NCBI GenBank assembly: GCA_025936045.1
Contig: JAICUB010000003.1
Coordinates: 62,001 to 126,000 of the forward strand
Length of the DNA: 64,000 bases
From: Polyangiaceae bacterium
GTDB taxonomy: Bacteria; Myxococcota_A; Polyangia; Polyangiales; Polyangiaceae
Direction: 5' to 3'
The number at the start of each line of letters is the position of its first letter. Within the stretch, counting starts at the first letter, position 1. Positions 25,850 to 38,943 of this stretch are shown piece after piece. The notes beneath the pieces were generated by a model, which did not search any database, had not been told where the DNA came from, and was given only the letters and a program-made list of their open reading frames with translations. The position numbers and the translations under genes are program-made.

Positions 25850-27115
25850 TCATGCGACGGCCTCGTCGCCGTCCGCGGCGTCTTCGTCAGCGCCGTCCGC
25901 CGCGTCTTCCTCGTCGCCGTCCGCGCTGTCCTGCTCGTCCTCGTCCGGCTCGAGTCCGGCGACGACCTCGCCACCGGACGTGTCGTCGTCGTCGTCGGGG
26001 CCCGGCTCGAGCTCTTGCGGGTCGATGGTCTCGACGTCGCCGGCGTCGGCGCTCTGCGCCGAAATGTCGCCGAAAGGAACGTGGTCGAGCAGCAGGTAGT
26101 CCTCGTCGTCGGGACACAGCACTTCGAGCGAAAAGACGGAGTCGGTCGGCACGTTCGTGAACGTGAGATCGACGAATTCGGAGTCTTCGTCCGCGTCCTC
26201 CGGCATGTCGAGGATCTGCTCGAAGCCGTCGTCGTCGAAGAGTCGGAACTGATCGTCGATGTGGATGACCTGGTCCGGGTCGGCGTGAATGCGCAACCTG
26301 AGCACGTCGCCCGTGACACCGCCCGTCCCCACGTCGACGGTCTCTTCGACCTGCGCGAGCCAGCGCGGGTATTCGGTCGACCCGCGCGCCGACGTCTTGC
26401 CCGGCGGAGGCGGCTCGATGGGTCCGTCGAAGAAGAAGATCTCGACGCGGCGGTTGTCCGGATCCTGCACGTCGTCCCCCGTGTCGTCGATCGGGAAATT
26501 CTCACCGCACCCGTGGGTCGTGAGCGACGTGCCGTCCGGCAACGTCGTGCCGTCGAGCGCCATGTAATCGCGGATCAACGCCGCCTGCGTGTCCGGCCCG
26601 GCGATGCCGTCCACCGCGAGGTCGCTCTTCTTCTGGTAGTCCTTGATCGCCTGCGTGGTCGCGGCGTCCTTTTCACCGTTCGGCTCCCCCGCGAAGAACG
26701 GAGGACCGTCCTCGGGCAGCACCGACAGCATGTATTGCACCTCGAGCGTGCCCCAGCGCTTTTCTTCCGGCTTGTCTGCGCCGAAAAACGCCTGCCACTT
26801 CGACGCGTCGTCCGTCAGGTACGCGGCGACCGCGTCGGCGCGTTCGAGCGACAGCGTCAGGTTGTACGCGTCGCGCCCGGAGGTGTCGGTGTGACCGACG
26901 ACCAGCAGATGCGCCTCGGGGTGCGCCTTGTACTGCTTGGTCAGGCGTTTCAAGCCGGGCACGGCGGTGGGCAGCAGGAAGCACTTGTCGAGGTCGAAGA
27001 AAAAACCGACGAGGCGCAGGCGCGTGGCCGAGAGCAAAGTGATGCGATGCGACGCGTTCGCGTCGAACTCGACCCCGTCCGTGAGCTCGGCGCTCGTGAG
27101 TTTTTGCTCGGTCAT
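25850..27115 (-). CDS. OmpA-like protein with nested peptidoglycan-binding domain, 421 aa
   Basis: The OmpA-family core is split. Its first half (GFFFDLDKCFLLPTAVP, VVGHTDTSGRDAYNLTLSLE, residues 35-100) is followed by an inserted PG_binding_1-like domain (DAATTQAIKDYQKK, GIAGPDTQAALIRDY, about 145-190), then the OmpA end (GCGENFPI, DPDNRRVEIFFF, about 205-230). A second beta-rich region (250-360) and a strongly acidic tail (DDDDD, EDAADGADEDAADGD) complete it. OmpA-like domains bind diaminopimelate of peptidoglycan. There is no signal peptide, so export would need a secretion system. The ribosome site is AGGTGG. It lies 36 bases upstream of the RelA-domain gene. Confidence 0.75.
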   Translation of the reverse strand: MTEQKLTSAELTDGVEFDANASHRITLLSATRLRLVGFFFDLDKCFLLPTAVPGLKRLTKQYKAHPEAHLLVVGHTDTSGRDAYNLTLSLERADAVAAYLTDDASKWQAFFGADKPEEKRWGTLEVQYMLSVLPEDGPPFFAGEPNGEKDAATTQAIKDYQKKSDLAVDGIAGPDTQAALIRDYMALDGTTLPDGTSLTTHGCGENFPIDDTGDDVQDPDNRRVEIFFFDGPIEPPPPGKTSARGSTEYPRWLAQVEETVDVGTGGVTGDVLRLRIHADPDQVIHIDDQFRLFDDDGFEQILDMPEDADEDSEFVDLTFTNVPTDSVFSLEVLCPDDEDYLLLDHVPFGDISAQSADAGDVETIDPQELEPGPDDDDDTSGGEVVAGLEPDEDEQDSADGDEEDAADGADEDAADGDEAVA

Positions 27116-27132
27116 TCAGCCACCTCGTGCGC

Positions 27133-28320
27133 TCACGGAGCGGTGCGCCCCGGAATCGCCTCCATGGTGGTGATCTGATAGCGGTGCTGTTTGTTCTTGT
27201 CGGCGCCGTTGCCGTCGCAGGTCACCGTGTCTTCCTGCAGGGCGGTGCCGAAGCGACCTCGTTGGAAAAAATTCGCGTCGTAGGCCGGACCCGAATCGCG
27301 CTTCGGGTCGCGCGCCGTGCCGACGTTCGACCCGCTCGCCGACTCGGAGCTCGCGACCTTGCCTTCGAGAAAGAACAAGAGCCCGAAGCCCGGCTCGAGC
27401 GCCGTCGTCACCGTCGCGTCCGGATCCCAAAAAGCGAACGCGAGATGCGGAATCGGATTGTTCCTCCGCTCCCACGTCAGGATCGGCAAGAAGTGGTCCG
27501 CCTGCTCGATCGGGCCGCCGAGCGTGATGCCGGAGACGACACCCGCGCTCAAGAGGTGCCCGTGGTCGAGCGCGCGCTGCGCCGCTTTCATGGCGGCGCC
27601 GAGGCCGGGACTATAGACGACGAGATCGCCGAGCGGCTGCAAGAAGCGCGCAATCTTCTTTTGTTGATCGAAGACCTGACCTGGATCGTTGACCTTGCGC
27701 GTCGGGGCCACGCCGATGCCGCCCTGCTTGGCCACGAAGCGACACACGGCGCGGGACATGTCGAAGCAGCTCGTCCCCGCGATCTGAAACATGCGCAGAA
27801 GGCCGCGAAAGCTCAAGACTGGCGCGGGAAAGCACTGCTGGAACTCCGGCGTTTGCGGCAGCACGCGCCGGCCGCCCGACAAGAAGGCGTTCGCCTTGCG
27901 ATAGGCCTTGGGTCCGCCGGCGCCCGCATCCTTGAGCCAGGTCGTGAGCTGCTGCGCCTGCAGCGAGCCGTCCTGCCAGCTCTTGTCGTCGAGCACCTTG
28001 CGAACGCGATCTTCGAAGTCCTGCGCGGCCGAGTCACCCGGCTTCCGGCTCGCGCGCGCCACGCGGATGAGCTCGCTCCCGACCGTCACGCGCGGACCCG
28101 ACTGTTTACTCCAGAAATCCTTGACCGGGCCGGGCTGGGCGATGATGACCGCGTTCAACGCCTTCTTGAACTCGAGCGTGTAGTGCTGGCCCCAGATGAA
28201 CTGGCCGTTCTTCAGGAGCTGCGGATCGCCGACGATCTCCTTGAAGCGCCGAATCGCGTTCGGGATGCTGACGTGCGTCGATTGCGCCGTCGCGACGGCC
28301 GTGAGCGAGGTTTCGGCCAT
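27133..28320 (-). CDS. Candidate papain-like (C39-type) cysteine peptidase/amidase, 395 aa
   Basis: The family is not firmly recognised. A plausible Cys-His-Asp arrangement is visible: Cys185 at the head of a helix (AGTSCFDMSRAVCRF), His276 in a strand (QADHFLPILTWE) and Asp299 in FAFWDPDA, with spacing and hydrophobic pattern like C39/NlpC-type enzymes. Residues 1-170 are a helical N-terminal domain (GQFIWGQHYTLEFKKALNAV). No signal peptide is present. It sits between two peptidoglycan-binding OmpA proteins, 3 bases after the upstream stop, which fits a wall-degrading effector. This is inference; it could equally be a structural component. Confidence 0.5.
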   Translation of the reverse strand: MAETSLTAVATAQSTHVSIPNAIRRFKEIVGDPQLLKNGQFIWGQHYTLEFKKALNAVIIAQPGPVKDFWSKQSGPRVTVGSELIRVARASRKPGDSAAQDFEDRVRKVLDDKSWQDGSLQAQQLTTWLKDAGAGGPKAYRKANAFLSGGRRVLPQTPEFQQCFPAPVLSFRGLLRMFQIAGTSCFDMSRAVCRFVAKQGGIGVAPTRKVNDPGQVFDQQKKIARFLQPLGDLVVYSPGLGAAMKAAQRALDHGHLLSAGVVSGITLGGPIEQADHFLPILTWERRNNPIPHLAFAFWDPDATVTTALEPGFGLLFFLEGKVASSESASGSNVGTARDPKRDSGPAYDANFFQRGRFGTALQEDTVTCDGNGADKNKQHRYQITTMEAIPGRTAP

Positions 28321-28323
28321 GGC

Positions 28324-29796
28324 TCAGGCGGGCTCCACGCGCGTCTGTTTCGGCTTGCCGCTCACGTGCGCGACCTCTACGGCGTCGTCGCTCGTGTCCG
28401 AATCGTCGTATTCGACGCCGAAATCCTTCCGGTTCAAGCGATTGGAGGTGTTTCGGTAGCCGAGGTTATAGAGCTGCCTCTGGGGGAGCCGCGCGTCCTC
28501 GTCGTCGGGGCCCGTGTTGAGGAGCACCTCCGCGAAGTTCGGCAGCACGGGGTCGCTGCCGTCGTCGTCGGCCGTGCCCCACTCGATTTCGCAGCTGATG
28601 CCCGCCATCACTTGCTGTTCGAAGGCGCGCCCGTCCTCGTCGCTCTTGCCCTCGCGCACTTCCGCGCCCGAGGTCAGCCGATACGGCGCGTTCTTCGACG
28701 GCGACCCGTCCTCACCCAACAAAAACACGACGATGTTCTGGCGCACGCCCTCGCAGGGCGACCCGCGCGCGATGCGGTCGTAGAACTTACACGCGAAGGT
28801 GCGTCCGTTCCGGAGATACTGCCGCTGCTTCTCTTGCGGGTTCCGGCGGTCGTCGCCGTCACTGAAGAACTGCGCCTTGCAGCCTCCGACGCCGTCCTTG
28901 ACGGTCGGGCACGGCCAGCTGCCTACGTCGATCGGTAACGCCGACGAAAACATGTAAACGACGACGCGCCGGTTCGAAAGGTTGTCGCCGTCCCGCTCGG
29001 CTTGCTTCTTCGGATCCTGATTCTCCTTGGCTCGTTCTTCGGAAAAAACGAGCACCGGATTGAACTCGCCGCAGCCCTGGCGGTCCGCCTTGCCGTCGCT
29101 GCTCGCGCCCTGCGACACGAAATCCGCCGGCTGGTACTGAAAGGGGTCGCTGCCGTCGTTGCAAATCACGTCCATGTAATCGGCGAACAGCTGTTTGCGT
29201 GTGGCGCTGTCGGGAGAGCCGCTCTCGGGCAAGCCGTTGTCGGCCTGGTATTGCTTGAGCGCGCTTTCGGTCGCGCGATCCAAGACCCCGGAGTTACTGG
29301 CTCCGTCTTGGCCCACGGCGCGCAACATGATCTGCACCGACGCGATCCCCCACTTGTCGTTTTTGAACGGCGACGAGTAAAGCTCCTCCCAGAGGTCGGT
29401 GTCGCGCACCAAGAGCCCGTACACCGCCGTCGCGCGCCGGCCGGCGAGCTGCTTGTTGTCGTCGTCTTTGCCCGTGGGGTCGGCGTGGCCGAACACCGCG
29501 AGCCGGAACGCGGCGTCCCCACTCGCGTCCGGCGCGCGGAGCCCGGCAAGCAGCGCGAACTCGCGAGCGGCATCCGGCCGAATGAACGACGAGGCGAAGG
29601 CGAAGCGCGCATCGTCGATGCGCCAACACGCGCTCGGTCGGAGCGCCGGGCGCAGCGTGTTGAAGCGACTGCTCGCCGACGGCGCGACGCTGAAAACCAC
29701 GCTGTCGCTCGCCGGCAAGAGCGCGGCCGCGCCCGCTTCCGTCGCCTGAGCACCGGGCGCGGCGCCGGCGTCCGCGTCGTCGTCTACCTCTGCCAC
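28324..29796 (-). CDS. OmpA-like protein with nested peptidoglycan-binding domain, 490 aa
   Basis: It starts at GTG 29796 and leads the minus-strand operon. As in the 421-aa relative, the OmpA-like fold is interrupted: FGHADPTGKDDDNKQLAGRR (about 100-120), then a PG_binding_1-like insert (GVLDRATESALKQYQADNG, TRKQLFADYMDV, about 165-210), then the OmpA end (GCGEFNPVLVFSEE, NLSNRRVVVYMF, about 245-285). A beta-rich domain (FLLGEDGSPSKNAPYRL) and a short YNLGY segment near the C-terminus resemble the LysM neighbour. No signal peptide is visible. Its neighbour on the plus strand starts 171 bases away, so a divergent promoter is likely. Confidence 0.75.
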   Translation of the reverse strand: MAEVDDDADAGAAPGAQATEAGAAALLPASDSVVFSVAPSASSRFNTLRPALRPSACWRIDDARFAFASSFIRPDAAREFALLAGLRAPDASGDAAFRLAVFGHADPTGKDDDNKQLAGRRATAVYGLLVRDTDLWEELYSSPFKNDKWGIASVQIMLRAVGQDGASNSGVLDRATESALKQYQADNGLPESGSPDSATRKQLFADYMDVICNDGSDPFQYQPADFVSQGASSDGKADRQGCGEFNPVLVFSEERAKENQDPKKQAERDGDNLSNRRVVVYMFSSALPIDVGSWPCPTVKDGVGGCKAQFFSDGDDRRNPQEKQRQYLRNGRTFACKFYDRIARGSPCEGVRQNIVVFLLGEDGSPSKNAPYRLTSGAEVREGKSDEDGRAFEQQVMAGISCEIEWGTADDDGSDPVLPNFAEVLLNTGPDDEDARLPQRQLYNLGYRNTSNRLNRKDFGVEYDDSDTSDDAVEVAHVSGKPKQTRVEPA

Positions 29797-29967
29797 CTGC
29801 CTCGGCCCATTCGCGGTCGGTCCAAACTCTTCCCACCTGCCGTAGCGGTCTCGGATGCTAGCCGCAACGCGGGCTCACCGCTATCCCCTCGTGCCCCGTG
29901 CCCCGTCACGCGCCACTCGCGTTCGGGCCGCCCCGTTTGGGCTACGCTCCAGCAAAGGAGGTACGCG

Positions 29968-30621
29968 CTGCCAGCGACACACATCGTCCGTCCGGGGGAA
30001 CATCTCGGCTCGATCGCCGAAGCGTTCGGTTTCGAGAACTACTCCGTCCTCTGGGAGCACCCGAAGAACGCGAGCCTGAAGGAGCTCCGCGGCGATCCGT
30101 TCCTGCTCGCACCCGGCGACGAGGTCTTCGTCCCGGATCACGTGCGACTCACCCTGAGCCGCGCGACGAGCTCGTCGCACGACGTGAAGGTGAACCTCGA
30201 CGTCCTGACGCTCAAGCTTCGCCTGCTCTTGCCCGACGGCAAGCCGAACAAAGACGCCGCCGTCACGCTGCGGGTGGAACCGCCGGACAACGGAGCCGAG
30301 ACCGCACCCGAAGAGCAGGAGCTCACGACCGACGGCGACGGCAACCTGAGCGTCGAAGTCGCGAAACACGTCACCCGCGGCACGCTCGTGATCGACGAGA
30401 TCGAGTACCCGCTCAACATCGGGGCGCTCGATCCCGTGGACACCGAGAGCGGCGTCGAGCAGCGCCTCATGAACCTCGGCTACCTGCTACGACCGAACGG
30501 CGAGGTCCTACCGGACGATTTGCGCATCGCGATCGAGGATTTTCAAGCCGACAACGGGCTCGAGGTCACGGGCGAGCGCGAAGACATCGAGAGCGACCTC
30601 GAAACCGCGCACGGGAGCTGA
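29968..30621 (+). CDS. LysM and peptidoglycan-binding protein, 217 aa, CTG start
   Basis: Coding sequence begins LPATHIVRPGEHLGSIAEAF, a LysM fold, with the start best placed at CTG 29968, six bases after a perfect AAAGGAGG; no ATG, GTG or TTG fits. Domains: LysM (5-50), a beta-sandwich repeat (about 70-140, RLLLPDGKPNKDAAVTLRVE) and a PG_binding_1 end (ESGVEQRLMNLGYLLRPNGE, DFQADNGLEVTG). No signal peptide is visible. It is divergent from the OmpA/PG-binding operon and shares its peptidoglycan-binding theme, so it is probably part of the same island. Confidence 0.8.
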   Translation: MPATHIVRPGEHLGSIAEAFGFENYSVLWEHPKNASLKELRGDPFLLAPGDEVFVPDHVRLTLSRATSSSHDVKVNLDVLTLKLRLLLPDGKPNKDAAVTLRVEPPDNGAETAPEEQELTTDGDGNLSVEVAKHVTRGTLVIDEIEYPLNIGALDPVDTESGVEQRLMNLGYLLRPNGEVLPDDLRIAIEDFQADNGLEVTGEREDIESDLETAHGS

Positions 30622-30644
30622 GCCGGCGCGCCGTTCGTGGGTGC

Positions 30645-31967
30645 TCAGAGCTTGTTCGCGGCGACGTTCGCGAGCTCGCTGCGCTCACCCTTGCTGAGCA
30701 CGATGTGGCCGACCATCGGCTCGCCGCGGAGGCGGTCGGAGCAGAAAGAAAGGCCGTTCGTCGCTGCGTCCACGTACGGGTTGTCGATCTGGAAGGGATC
30801 ACCCGTAAGGACGATCTTCGTGCCCTCGCCGCAGCGGGTGATGACGGTCTTGACCTCGTGAGGGGTGAGGTTCTGCGCCTCGTCGACGATGACGTATTGA
30901 CCGGGCAGGCTGCGCCCGCGGATGTACGTCAAAGGCTCGACCTGGAGCTGCCCGCTCTGGAACGGATCCTCGAAGCCGCGCATGCCGCTCCGGCCTTTTT
31001 TTCCGCCTGCAACCAGCAAAAACTCGAGGTTATCGTAGATCGGCTGCATCCACGGGTTCAGCTTCTGGTCGAGGTCCCCGGGCAAGTAGCCGATATCGCG
31101 GCCGAGCGGCATCACGGGCCGGCTCACGAGCAGGCGCGAATAAGCCCCGTCCTCGATGGTGCGCTTCACGCCTGCGGCGAGGGCGAGCAGCGTCTTGCCG
31201 GTGCCGGCCTTGCCGATGAGCGTGACCAGGCTGATCGAATCGTCGAGCAGGAGATCGAGCGCGAAGGCTTGCTCGCGATTGCGCGGCTTGATGCCGACGA
31301 CGGCTTCGCGCGGGGTCTTGAGCGCGCGAATTTCACCCTTGTCGGCGTGGTAGCGCCCGAGCGCCGTGCGCGGCCGCGGCGCGTCGTCACGCAGCATGAC
31401 GCTGAGGTTCGCGTAGAGCCGCTCGCCGCTCGGCGGCGCGAGGGCGCCCTCCGCGAAAAAGCGATCGAAGTCCGGCGCGCTGACGGCGAGCTCGACGATG
31501 CCCGTCTCGAGGCGCTCGGCGTCGACGGCTTGGTTTTCGTACGCCTCCGTGGCGAGGCCGAGCGCGTCGGCCTGGATGCGCAGGTTCACGTCCATCGTGA
31601 CGAAGATGGTCGGCTGATCCGGGTTTGCGTCCCGGAACAAGAGGGCCGTCGCGATGATGGCGTGATCCCCCGAGCTCGGGTTCAGCGCGATCGCGAGCTC
31701 CGGACGGCGATCGGGCACGAACACCGTGAGGCTGCCGCCGTCGCCGATGGGAACGCCCTTCGAGAGCGAACCGCCGCTTTCACGCAGGCTGTCGAGCAGA
31801 CGCACGACCGTGCGCGCGTTCCGGCCCCGCTCGGTGGATTCGCGCTTGAACTGGTCGACCTCCTCGATCACGTAGATCGGGAGGATCAAGTCGTTGTCCT
31901 CGAATTTCCGGATGGCGTGCGGGTCGTGGAGTAGGACGTTGGTGTCGAGGACGTAGGTCTTCTTCAT
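30645..31967 (-). CDS. PIN-PhoH ATPase (PhoH2-like)
   Basis: The 440-residue protein has an N-terminal PIN ribonuclease domain (YVLDTNVLLHDP, VIEEVDQFKRE, TMDVNLRIQA, residues 1-150) fused to a PhoH-type P-loop ATPase (Walker A GKAGTGKT near 250; Walker B YVIVDEAQNLTPHE; arginine-type sensor LTGDPFQIDNP). PhoH2 proteins are ATP-dependent RNA helicase/RNases. ATG 31967 is chosen because translation then begins at the PIN start; the longer upstream frame is Arg-rich. It converges on the LysM gene and is divergent from the membrane regulator. This is a conserved chromosomal gene. Confidence 0.9.
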   Translation of the reverse strand: MKKTYVLDTNVLLHDPHAIRKFEDNDLILPIYVIEEVDQFKRESTERGRNARTVVRLLDSLRESGGSLSKGVPIGDGGSLTVFVPDRRPELAIALNPSSGDHAIIATALLFRDANPDQPTIFVTMDVNLRIQADALGLATEAYENQAVDAERLETGIVELAVSAPDFDRFFAEGALAPPSGERLYANLSVMLRDDAPRPRTALGRYHADKGEIRALKTPREAVVGIKPRNREQAFALDLLLDDSISLVTLIGKAGTGKTLLALAAGVKRTIEDGAYSRLLVSRPVMPLGRDIGYLPGDLDQKLNPWMQPIYDNLEFLLVAGGKKGRSGMRGFEDPFQSGQLQVEPLTYIRGRSLPGQYVIVDEAQNLTPHEVKTVITRCGEGTKIVLTGDPFQIDNPYVDAATNGLSFCSDRLRGEPMVGHIVLSKGERSELANVAANKL

Positions 31968-32140
31968 CGGGACGCGCCGAGGGCGAGCGTTCACACCCGC
32001 CTTCCAGACTCTTTCGCGGATAGCCTTTCGTCCCCCTCCCGGCAATTGCAAATGCTCGCGGGCGAGCCACCCGGCGGGAAGCAGTGGCATTTTTCCCTCG
32101 TGCTTTTCCCTCGCGCTTTCTCCCAGGCTAAAGTCCCGGA

Positions 32141-34465
32141 GTGGTCCCGGCACGAAGAAGCTTCTGGCTGGCGGCGTTCTGCGTCGGCTACGTCGGGATC
32201 GCCGGCTCTCTAGTCGGGCGTGGCCCGGGGCCATGGCTCGCGGCAGCTCTGCTGGTCGGCCTACTCGCCGTGGCGTGGCGCAAGACGGCCCCCGGGCGAC
32301 AGCGCGGCGCGCGCGTGGTGCGTGCCACGGCCTTCGGCCTCGCGCTCTGGGTCACGGCGCGCGTCGGACCGGAGGGTAATGCCGCGCTCGACGCCGCAGC
32401 CAACGCCGGCATCGGGACGACGGCCGTCGCCGGACTCGTCGCGCTCGCCCGCATCGAGGGGCTCGGCGGCATGCTCACGCCGCCGCGCGCCGCCGCTTCG
32501 CTCGACGCGGCGCTGCTCGCCGGGTTCATGTGGGCGCTCGCGACCGCGTTCGCGCTCACCTACGCGCTCTTACCCGGTTACCGCGTCGTCCTCGACCCGC
32601 TCGCCATCGACTATGCGACGACGAGCGCGTCGGTCGCGACGTTGATCCTCACCATCGCCGCCTCGTATCGGCTGCGCGTGCTCCGGCGGCTCGAGCTCGG
32701 CGTGGGTGATCGGGCCGCGGGCGCGCTCGCGCTCGCGATCACCGCGTTCAGCGTGGCGGTACCCGCCGCGGCGCTCGACGTCGCGGCGCCGGATCGCGTG
32801 CTGCCGGTCGCCGTCGTGCTCGGCGCCGCACTTTCGACCTGGGCCTCGACGATCGCCGAGCCGACTACCGTGTCGAGCGCGCTCCGCGGAATTTTGGCCG
32901 TAATGATGCTCGGAACGCCGGTGGTGCTCGGCGCCTCCGTGCTCGGCCGCGAGGCGCCGGGCCACACGGGCGCGATCGTGCTCGGCTCGTCCGCGCTCGC
33001 CATCGTGATCGGCCTCGTCGCGCGCGCCGTGGCGCGGCCGCTCGGTCCCGAGCCGTCGCGCTGGCTCGCGGCGATCGACGCGGCCTCGCGCGGCTCGCTC
33101 CAACCGGAGCCCGACGCGGCGCTCACGGCGGCCCTCTACGCGCTCGATCGCGCGACGCAAGACACGAGCGTGCGCGCGGAAATCTGGCGCAACCATCCGG
33201 AAGAGGTGCTGAGCGTCGACGTCGCCGGCTACCTGCACATCGCGCCCGGGGAAGCTCCCGCGCGTCTCTACGAAGCCGCGCTCAGCGAACCCGAGCGCAC
33301 CGTCCGCACCGACGCGCTGCGCGAAGTCGAAGTGCGGCGTCCCGATCTGCGCGGCGTGCTCGCGTGGTTCGAGGCGCGGGAAGCGTTCTCCGCGACCGTC
33401 GTCATGGACCAGGACGGCCCGGTCGGCTTCATCCTCCTGCCGCGAGCCAAACGCACGAGCCTCATGACGCTCGAGGAAGCGCGGGCCGTGCGCGTGCTCG
33501 CCGATCGCATCAGCGCCCTGCTGAGCGTCACCTCCGCGCTCTCCCGCGCTCGCGAGCGCGAACAGAGCGCGACGGCGGAGGTCGCATCGCTCGTGACGGA
33601 GCGCGACCGTTTGGCTCAAGCCGTCGCGAGCCGCGCCGCCCGGCACCGCGCCGTCGCCGAGCGCTTTGCGGAGCGGGCTCGCAGCGCCGCGTACGCGCCG
33701 GCCTCGCGCCTCGCGCTCGACGGCCTCGAACGGCTCGGTCGTGCGGGCGTCGGCTTCGCGCTCGTGACGCCGCCCGGCATCGATCCCACGGGCTGGGCCG
33801 CGCACGCGCACCTCGCGAGCTCGCGCGCCGGGGGTCCCTTCGTGATCGCGGACGCGACGTTGCCCGCCGATCGCGCCCTCGAGCGCTGGAACGATCCGGA
33901 GCACGCGCCGAGCCGACTCTCGAACGGCGGGACGCTGCTCGTGCTCGGCATCGAAGCGCTGCCGTTACCGATCCAGGAGCACCTCGCGCGCACGCTGCTC
34001 ACGCGCGCTCCCGGCGAAGACGCGCTGCCCGCGCCGGTGCTCGTCGCGAGCGTACACGCGCCCGTCGAACCGCTCCTCGAGCTCGGCAAGCTGGTCCCGC
34101 CGCTCGCGCGCCTCTTGACGGCGGAGCTCGCGTTGCCGTCGCTCGCCGAACGCCCGGAGGATCTACGGGCGCTCGTGCTCGACGTGCTCGCGCGCACGAG
34201 CTTGCGCCTCGGCCGCGAGCCGCTCGGGGTGGATCCCGCGGCCTTGCGGCTGCTCGTCGAGCACCTCTGGCCGGGCAACGAGCTCGAGCTCGACGGCGTG
34301 ATCTTGCGCGCGGCGCGCGTCGCCCGCGGCCGCGCCGTCACGCCCGACGACCTCGCCGCGGCCGGCTTCGACCAGCGCACGCCCGCGCGCCCCGATCCCA
34401 CGCCCCTCGCGCCCGCCGCAACGACCAAGCGCCGCCGCGCCCCCCGACGCTGGGCGCGCAAATAA
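32141..34465 (+). CDS. Membrane protein with GAF-like and degenerate sigma-54-activator-like domains
   Basis: It starts at GTG 32141 (774 aa). Residues 1-300 hold about eight to nine transmembrane helices; 310-470 are a cytosolic sensor-like region (LSVDVAGYLHIAPGE, TVVMDQDGPVGFILLP); 470-530 a coiled coil (AREREQSATAEVASLVTERD); 530-750 resembles the AAA+ core of NtrC-type activators (RLSNGGTLLVLGIEALPLPI, PSLAERPEDLRALV, LRLLVEHLWPGNELEL). It lacks a recognisable Walker A P-loop and the GAFTGA loop that contacts sigma-54, and no helix-turn-helix follows, so it is unlikely to be an active transcription activator. It may act as a signal-sensing scaffold. Confidence 0.7.
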   Translation: MVPARRSFWLAAFCVGYVGIAGSLVGRGPGPWLAAALLVGLLAVAWRKTAPGRQRGARVVRATAFGLALWVTARVGPEGNAALDAAANAGIGTTAVAGLVALARIEGLGGMLTPPRAAASLDAALLAGFMWALATAFALTYALLPGYRVVLDPLAIDYATTSASVATLILTIAASYRLRVLRRLELGVGDRAAGALALAITAFSVAVPAAALDVAAPDRVLPVAVVLGAALSTWASTIAEPTTVSSALRGILAVMMLGTPVVLGASVLGREAPGHTGAIVLGSSALAIVIGLVARAVARPLGPEPSRWLAAIDAASRGSLQPEPDAALTAALYALDRATQDTSVRAEIWRNHPEEVLSVDVAGYLHIAPGEAPARLYEAALSEPERTVRTDALREVEVRRPDLRGVLAWFEAREAFSATVVMDQDGPVGFILLPRAKRTSLMTLEEARAVRVLADRISALLSVTSALSRAREREQSATAEVASLVTERDRLAQAVASRAARHRAVAERFAERARSAAYAPASRLALDGLERLGRAGVGFALVTPPGIDPTGWAAHAHLASSRAGGPFVIADATLPADRALERWNDPEHAPSRLSNGGTLLVLGIEALPLPIQEHLARTLLTRAPGEDALPAPVLVASVHAPVEPLLELGKLVPPLARLLTAELALPSLAERPEDLRALVLDVLARTSLRLGREPLGVDPAALRLLVEHLWPGNELELDGVILRAARVARGRAVTPDDLAAAGFDQRTPARPDPTPLAPAATTKRRRAPRRWARK

Positions 34466-34618
34466 CCGCGCGTCCGAGGTGAAGGGTTCCGCTTCACGGC
34501 ACGCGCGTCGCGTGCTGCCAGCAGGTTGCGCCGGCCGCTCCGCGGCGCGCCCAAAACTTGCCGCAGGAGCACGCCGCCTGACGCCACGGTGTCCGGGGTT
34601 TGGACGTGGAAATCGAAG

Positions 34619-34750
34619 TATGTATACGTAGACCGAACTTCATGCGTGTTTCCGAGTACTTCGCTCCTTCGCACCGGGTCTCCCGCGGTCCCCGAGCAAA
34701 AATGCGCAAGCGGCCGATTTCTATCGAAAATTCATAATATGTATACTTAG
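34619..34750. promoter_or_regulatory. Paired TATGTATACnTAG motifs upstream of kinase gene
   Basis: A 13-base motif occurs at 34619-34631 (TATGTATACGTAG) and 34738-34750 (TATGTATACTTAG), centred on palindrome GTATAC, 119 bases apart in the same orientation. The stretch is the most AT-rich between the membrane regulator and the kinase, so an operator or promoter function is possible. It may equally be part of the inverted-repeat element. Confidence 0.3.
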
Positions 34751-34791
34751 TTCAACTCTCACCTGCGCCGCATGCTACCCACACGCGGGGC

Positions 34792-38874
<4,083 letters not shown>

Positions 38875-38943
38875 GCGCGGTGATAACCCGCGTTCATGGC
38901 GGTCCTTCAGGAGAGCAGTATCATCGTTCGATGATTCGCAGCA

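Noticed and set aside
34494-34709. 71-aa minus-strand frame within the inverted-repeat segment
   Set aside because: Basic, motif-free, and generated largely by the repeat itself; no transposase similarity seen.
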